In this document: positions 7,269 to 10,673 of the stretch, piece by piece
Position numbering within the stretch: position 1 is the first letter of the stretch
How the letters are laid out: each line of letters opens with the position of its first letter
From: Stomatobaculum sp.
Lineage (GTDB): Bacteria > Bacillota_A > Clostridia > Lachnospirales > Lachnospiraceae
Reading direction: 5' to 3'
Length of the DNA: 10,673 bases
NCBI GenBank assembly: GCA_017449925.1
Contig: JAFSYO010000163.1
Location: 1-10,673 of the forward strand
Notes under the pieces: generated by a model
Databases searched by the model: none
The model's input: the letters and a program-made list of their open reading frames with translations, nothing else
What the model was told of the DNA's origin: nothing
Position numbers and translations under genes: made by a program

Positions 7269-8324
7269 TTAGAAAAAGATCCTCCCGATATCATGCATCA
7301 TGATCACCGCCATCAGCGCCATCAGAAGCACGAACCCCGCAAAATGGACCGCGCCCTCCAGGGAACGGTTCACCGGCCTTCTGAAGATCAGTTCCACAAA
7401 ACAGAACAGAAGTCTGCCGCCGTCCAGGGCGGGCAGCGGAAGGAGATTCATGACGCCGAGGTTCGCGCTGAGCAGCAGCCCGACGTTCATCAGATTCAAA
7501 AGCACAGTAAAGAAGCCGTATTCCTTCGTCTCCTCCACCGTTTCCCCGATGCTTTCCACGATGCCCACCGGACCGGTGATATTGTCCGGCGAGATCTTGC
7601 CCCGGATCATCATGCTGAGGCCGGTGATGACCGAGGTGACATTGAACCGGACCTCCTGCAGCGAATAATACAGGAGCTGTCCTGCTCCCTCCACCGGATC
7701 TCTCCGGCCGCTGCAGATAATGCCGATCATATAACGATCCTGTTCCGTGTCATACTTCGGAGTGAGATGGAACGTAAGCTCCTTCGGAGCCTCTCCTTCG
7801 GTCCGGCGCACTTTGACGTCCACCGGTTCATCCTTGTGAAAATAAAGCCAGGTCTGAAGGTCCCGGAAGAAGACCACCTTATTCCGGTTCAGGCCAATGA
7901 CCTCGTCACCCGCCTGAAGTCCCGCCTCTTCCGCCGGGAAGCCGGGGGTCACATCCGTCAGGACGCAGTGATCCACACCTGCCTGGGACAGGATGAATCC
8001 CGCCAGAAGGAAGGCCAGGATAAAGTTGAAGAAAGGACCCGCGAAAAGCACCAGCATCCTCTGCCAGACCGGGCGGGAGGCAAGGCTGCCCTCCACATCG
8101 GCCTCGTCTTCGTCATCTTCTCCCACCATGCTGCAGGAGCCGCCGATGGGAAGAGCGCGCAGGGAAAACATCGTTTCCTTTCTCTTTGCGGAACAGATCT
8201 TCGGACCCATGCCCACGGAGAATTCCACGACTTTGACGCCGCAGGCGCGGGCCGCAATAAAATGTCCGAACTCATGGAACACCACCAGGAGTTCAAAGAC
8301 GATCAGTGCAATGATAATGTTCAT
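7269..8324 (-). CDS. rseP: RIP (site-2 type) zinc metalloprotease RseP/RasP
   Basis: Intramembrane protease of family M50 in the cytoplasmic membrane. Relatives cut membrane-anchored anti-sigma factors and leftover signal peptides; the substrate here is unknown. 351 residues. The first membrane segment (about 2-27) carries the zinc motif HEFGH (H17, E18, H21). An acidic stretch GEDDEDEADVEG (68-79) follows, then a second membrane segment (about 90-113), a PDZ domain (about 115-190, with AEEAGLQAGDEV at 131-142), a conserved NITGPVGI (248-255), a third membrane segment (about 271-296) with NLLPLPALDGGR (293-304; D301 is the third zinc ligand), and a last membrane segment (about 324-343). The ATG overlaps the dxr stop as ATGA; the AAGG before it is only 1 nt away, so coupling to dxr is the likely mode of translation. 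The gene symbol follows synteny; the B. subtilis name would be rasP. Confidence 0.96.
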   Translation of the reverse strand: MNIIIALIVFELLVVFHEFGHFIAARACGVKVVEFSVGMGPKICSAKRKETMFSLRALPIGGSCSMVGEDDEDEADVEGSLASRPVWQRMLVLFAGPFFNFILAFLLAGFILSQAGVDHCVLTDVTPGFPAEEAGLQAGDEVIGLNRNKVVFFRDLQTWLYFHKDEPVDVKVRRTEGEAPKELTFHLTPKYDTEQDRYMIGIICSGRRDPVEGAGQLLYYSLQEVRFNVTSVITGLSMMIRGKISPDNITGPVGIVESIGETVEETKEYGFFTVLLNLMNVGLLLSANLGVMNLLPLPALDGGRLLFCFVELIFRRPVNRSLEGAVHFAGFVLLMALMAVIMMHDIGRIFF

Positions 8325-9478
8325 ACCTTAAATCTTTCTGCCAGCCACTCCTCTGTCGTTCTGCGGATGGCCAGGATATCCTCCACCTGAGGTTCGGAAA
8401 GGAGTCCCACCTTTTCGTGCCGCTCCATGGCGGAACCGATCATTTTGGCGATATCGGCCCATCCGATCTTCTTGTCCAGAAACGCCCTGACGGCCGCTTC
8501 GTTCGCCGCGTTGAAAACTGTGGGCATGCTGCCGCCGGTCTTCCCGGCTTTGTAGGCCAGCGCAAGTCCCGGGAATTTCTTCAGGTCCGGCGCTGCGATC
8601 TCAATGCTTTTCATAGCCGCAAAATCCAGTCTTCCGCCGCCGAGGAACCTCCGCTTCGGATAATAAAGCGCGTACTGGATGGGAAGTTTCATGTCCGGAA
8701 CACCGAGCTGCGCGATCACTGCCCCGTCCTCATACTCCACCATGGAGTGGATGATGCTCTGGGGCTGGATCACCACCTGGATGTCATCATAGTCCACGTC
8801 GAAGAGCCAGTGAGCCTCCATGACCTCCAGCCCTTTGTTCACCATGGTGGAGGAATCGATGGTGACCTTCTTTCCCATGCTCCAGTTCGGATGCTTCAGG
8901 GCGTCCTCCAGCGTCACTTTCTTCAGCTTTGCAGCGCTGTAGTTCCGGAACGGGCCGCCGGAAGCCGTTAAAAGGATCTTCGCGATGCGGTTCTTCTTGT
9001 TGCCGCGAAGGCTCTGAAAAATCGCGGAATGCTCTGAATCCACCGGAAGGATGCGGACGTCACAGCGCTTCGCCAGAGGCATGATCAGGTGCCCTGCGCA
9101 GACCAAAGTCTCCTTATTCGCCAGGGCGATATCCTTGCCGCACTGGATAGCGGCGATGGTCGGCTCGATGCCGATCATACCGACAATGCCGGTCACCACC
9201 GTATCTGCCTTCTCAACTGTGGCAGCTTCAATGATGCCTTCCTTGCCCGCAAGCACCTTCGTACGGGTATCCGCGACACGGACGGAAAGCTCTTTTGCCT
9301 TTTCTTCGTTCCACACCGCGGCGATACGCGGCTGGAACTCTCTGATCTGGGCTTCAAGAAGTTTAATGTTGGAACCTGCCGCGACAGATTCCACGCGGAT
9401 ATCCCCGTTTGCCCGGACGATTTCCAGAGTCTGCGTCCCGATGGATCCGGTGGAACCGAGAACAGCTATTTTTTTCAT
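8321..9478 (-). CDS. dxr: 1-deoxy-D-xylulose 5-phosphate reductoisomerase
   Basis: First committed enzyme of the MEP pathway: rearranges and reduces 1-deoxy-D-xylulose 5-phosphate to MEP using NADPH and a divalent metal; cytoplasmic, the fosmidomycin target in this family. 385 residues, normal length. The NADPH-binding Rossmann fold begins GSTGSIG (8-14). ALANKETLV (118-126) and ASGGPFR (172-178) are conserved. The metal ligands are D147 and E149 (PVDSEHSA) and E218 (NKGLE, 214-218), matching D150, E152 and E231 of E. coli. The substrate loop HPNWSMGKK (196-204) is present. The start ATG is supported by a ribosome binding site with 7-nt spacing. It overlaps rseP by 4 nt and follows cdsA after 24 nt. 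Together with ispG it shows the organism makes isoprenoid precursors by the MEP route. Confidence 0.99.
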   Translation of the reverse strand: MKKIAVLGSTGSIGTQTLEIVRANGDIRVESVAAGSNIKLLEAQIREFQPRIAAVWNEEKAKELSVRVADTRTKVLAGKEGIIEAATVEKADTVVTGIVGMIGIEPTIAAIQCGKDIALANKETLVCAGHLIMPLAKRCDVRILPVDSEHSAIFQSLRGNKKNRIAKILLTASGGPFRNYSAAKLKKVTLEDALKHPNWSMGKKVTIDSSTMVNKGLEVMEAHWLFDVDYDDIQVVIQPQSIIHSMVEYEDGAVIAQLGVPDMKLPIQYALYYPKRRFLGGGRLDFAAMKSIEIAAPDLKKFPGLALAYKAGKTGGSMPTVFNAANEAAVRAFLDKKIGWADIAKMIGSAMERHEKVGLLSEPQVEDILAIRRTTEEWLAERFKV

Positions 9479-9485
9479 AGAAGAA

Positions 9486-9491
9486 TCCTCT
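9486..9491 (-). promoter_or_regulatory. Ribosome binding site of dxr
   Basis: The minus strand reads AGAGGA, 7 nt before the ATG at 9478, inside the 24-nt cdsA/dxr gap. It confirms the dxr start. No promoter or terminator fits in so short a gap. Confidence 0.75.
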
Positions 9492-9502
9492 GCAGAATAA
9501 GG

Positions 9503-10342
9503 TTACAAAAGGTTATAAAGAAACAGCGCGAAGCAGATGGCCGGCGCGGTAAAGAGCATGCTGTCGAACCTGTCCAGCACACCTCCGTGTCCTGGAATGA
9601 TATCTCCGTAATCCTTGACATCGTGGTCCCGCTTGATGGCTGAAGCAGCCAGATCTCCCACCTGGGAGATCAGCGCCCCGACGAAGCATGCGATGAAAAA
9701 CGCGAGGCAGGGATTAATTATCTCTTCCACGGCTTCTCCCACCACCGCGCCGTAGAGCGCGCCCAGGAGCCCCGCCCCCACAGCGCCGCCGATACAGCCC
9801 TCCAGGGTCTTTTTCGGGCTAAGGACCGGCGCGAAGTGGTGTTTTCCGATCAGCATTCCCACAACGTAAGCGCAGGTATCGCAGCCCCAGCTGGAAAGAA
9901 AGATCAGCCATACCAGGTATTTCCCGTCGTTCATGATGCGGACCTTATACACATAGGAGAACATCACCACGGTGTACAGGATCCCGAAAAGACCGACGGT
10001 GACCTGTTCTGTGCGGTAGCGCGGATAGGTGATGACGAACACCGCCATCAGCGCCATCATAACGCCGATCAGCACAGGAAGACCGTAGGTGCCTCCGCGG
10101 AACCACAGAAGGGCGTAATAGGCCGCGCCTCCGGCGTATCCGATAAAGCCGATGGGCTCCTTCTCCACATTGACCACCCGGTAGAGCTCAAAAAGGCCGA
10201 CCATGGAGATCGCCATCATCGTCAGGAACAAAAGTATTCCGCCGCGCATGATCACCAGGACCGCAAGAAAGACCAGAGCGATCCCGCTGATCAGCCTGGT
10301 CTGGAATTTCCTGCTTTTCAGTATTTCCAGAAGACGGTCCAT
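9503..10342 (-). CDS. cdsA: Phosphatidate cytidylyltransferase (CDP-diacylglycerol synthase)
   Basis: Integral membrane enzyme that turns phosphatidic acid and CTP into CDP-diacylglycerol, the precursor of the anionic phospholipids and phosphatidylethanolamine. 279 residues, usual length. The protein is mostly hydrophobic, with about seven or eight membrane segments by eye (for example near 18-32, 36-52, 68-82, 89-105, 115-131, 142-163, 183-201, 210-228 and 260-277). The family signature fits completely at 234-260: S-x-I-K-R, four residues, K-D-Y-G-D-I-I-P, then H-G-G-V-L-D-R-F-D. The conserved SPKKTLEG (175-182) is also present. The ATG lies 3 nt after the uppS stop and has AAAGG at 8-nt spacing. 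It sits beside uppS as in most Bacillota, joining phospholipid and undecaprenyl lipid supply. Confidence 0.98.
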   Translation of the reverse strand: MDRLLEILKSRKFQTRLISGIALVFLAVLVIMRGGILLFLTMMAISMVGLFELYRVVNVEKEPIGFIGYAGGAAYYALLWFRGGTYGLPVLIGVMMALMAVFVITYPRYRTEQVTVGLFGILYTVVMFSYVYKVRIMNDGKYLVWLIFLSSWGCDTCAYVVGMLIGKHHFAPVLSPKKTLEGCIGGAVGAGLLGALYGAVVGEAVEEIINPCLAFFIACFVGALISQVGDLAASAIKRDHDVKDYGDIIPGHGGVLDRFDSMLFTAPAICFALFLYNLL

Positions 10343-10345
10343 AGT

Positions 10346-10673
10346 TTATGCCTTTCTGCCTCCGAAACGCCGTTCTCTCCCGTTATAAGCCAGGATCGCG
10401 TCCTCCAGCGATGTCATGCTGAAGTCCGGCCAGAGAAGATCTGTGACGTAGATCTCACTGTAGGCGATCTGCCACGGACGAAAGTTGGAGATGCGCAGTT
10501 CCCCGCTGGTGCGGATCAGAAGATCCGGATCAGGGATCCCGGCGGTATCCAGATGGTCCGCCACGAACTGTTCCGTCACCGTTTCGTCGATATCAAAGGG
10601 CTGCTCCGCATAGGAGCGCATCATTCTCCTGACGGCCCGGGCGATCTCGTCCCTGCCCCCGTAATTGATGGCG
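10346..10673 (-). CDS. uppS: Isoprenyl transferase / undecaprenyl diphosphate synthase, C-terminal part
   Basis: Cis-prenyltransferase that adds isopentenyl diphosphate units to farnesyl diphosphate to make the C55 lipid carrier for peptidoglycan and other envelope polymers; cytoplasmic, membrane-associated. Only the last 108 codons are inside the window, of a usual 230-260; the first full codon begins at 10672. The visible part opens with [10 protein letters not shown], the conserved NYGGRxE region, and contains [11 protein letters not shown], the diphosphate-binding signature, followed by [19 protein letters not shown]. The protein ends normally with a TAA 3 nt before cdsA. An internal ATG at 10624 is not the start, because conserved sequence continues upstream of it. 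It is the first visible gene of the operon; in relatives frr and pyrH often lie further upstream, outside this window. Confidence 0.97.
   Translation of the reverse strand, partial: AINYGGRDEIARAVRRMMRSYAEQPFDIDETVTEQFVADHLDTAGIPDPDLLIRTSGELRISNFRPWQIAYSEIYVTDLLWPDFSMTSLEDAILAYNGRERRFGGRKA
10351..10355 (-). promoter_or_regulatory. Ribosome binding site of cdsA
   Basis: AAAGG on the minus strand lies 8 nt before the ATG at 10342, within the last codons of uppS. A stronger-looking GGAGG at 10363-10359 is too far away to serve this start. Confidence 0.55.

Noticed and set aside
7293..8390. A 365-codon plus-strand frame opposite rseP, rich in His and Gln.
   Set aside because: Antisense shadow of the RseP frame; the His-rich look comes from reverse complements of common rseP codons, not from a metal-binding protein.

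Overview
The window looks like a piece of a Bacillota (Firmicutes) chromosome, most likely class Clostridia and possibly a Lachnospiraceae-like lineage. This rests on three things: a PolC-type (not DnaE-type) replicative polymerase, the gene order uppS-cdsA-dxr-rseP-ispG-polC with ispG where Bacillus subtilis has proS, and the style of the LeuRS, Dxr and PolC sequences. The family-level guess is inference. Genes are about 55-60% G+C by eye. Every supported gene is on the minus strand, so the window is read from its right end to its left.

Right to left: positions 10673-1680 hold one tightly packed operon. It contains uppS (5' part outside the window), cdsA, dxr, rseP, ispG and polC. Junctions are 3 nt (uppS/cdsA), 24 nt (cdsA/dxr), a 4-nt ATGA overlap (dxr/rseP), 4 nt (rseP/ispG) and another ATGA overlap (ispG/polC). 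No internal terminator or obvious internal promoter was seen. The products join the MEP isoprenoid pathway (Dxr, IspG) to undecaprenyl diphosphate synthesis (UppS), CDP-diacylglycerol synthesis (CdsA), a site-2 membrane protease (RseP) and chromosome replication (PolC). It is a cell-envelope and replication housekeeping operon, and all catalytic motifs I could check are intact.

Positions 1278-1679 are the only gene-free stretch. The half next to polC (about 1468-1679) is about 70% G+C and holds two 30-nt direct repeats 39 nt apart, several small hairpins, and an inverted partial repeat copy almost touching the polC stop codon. The half next to leuS (about 1280-1460) is about 43-45% G+C and carries a strong sigma-A type promoter (TTGACA, 17 nt, TAAAAT), a short leader with a GNRA-capped hairpin, and a good Shine-Dalgarno site. 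I see no intrinsic terminator after polC and no T-box leader before leuS.

Positions 1277-1 encode the N-terminal half of leucyl-tRNA synthetase (LeuS), which runs off the left edge.

I found no mobile element, CRISPR array, tRNA, rRNA or defence system. The coding part is ordinary conserved sequence. The G+C-rich repeat block between polC and leuS is the one stretch that known genes do not explain.
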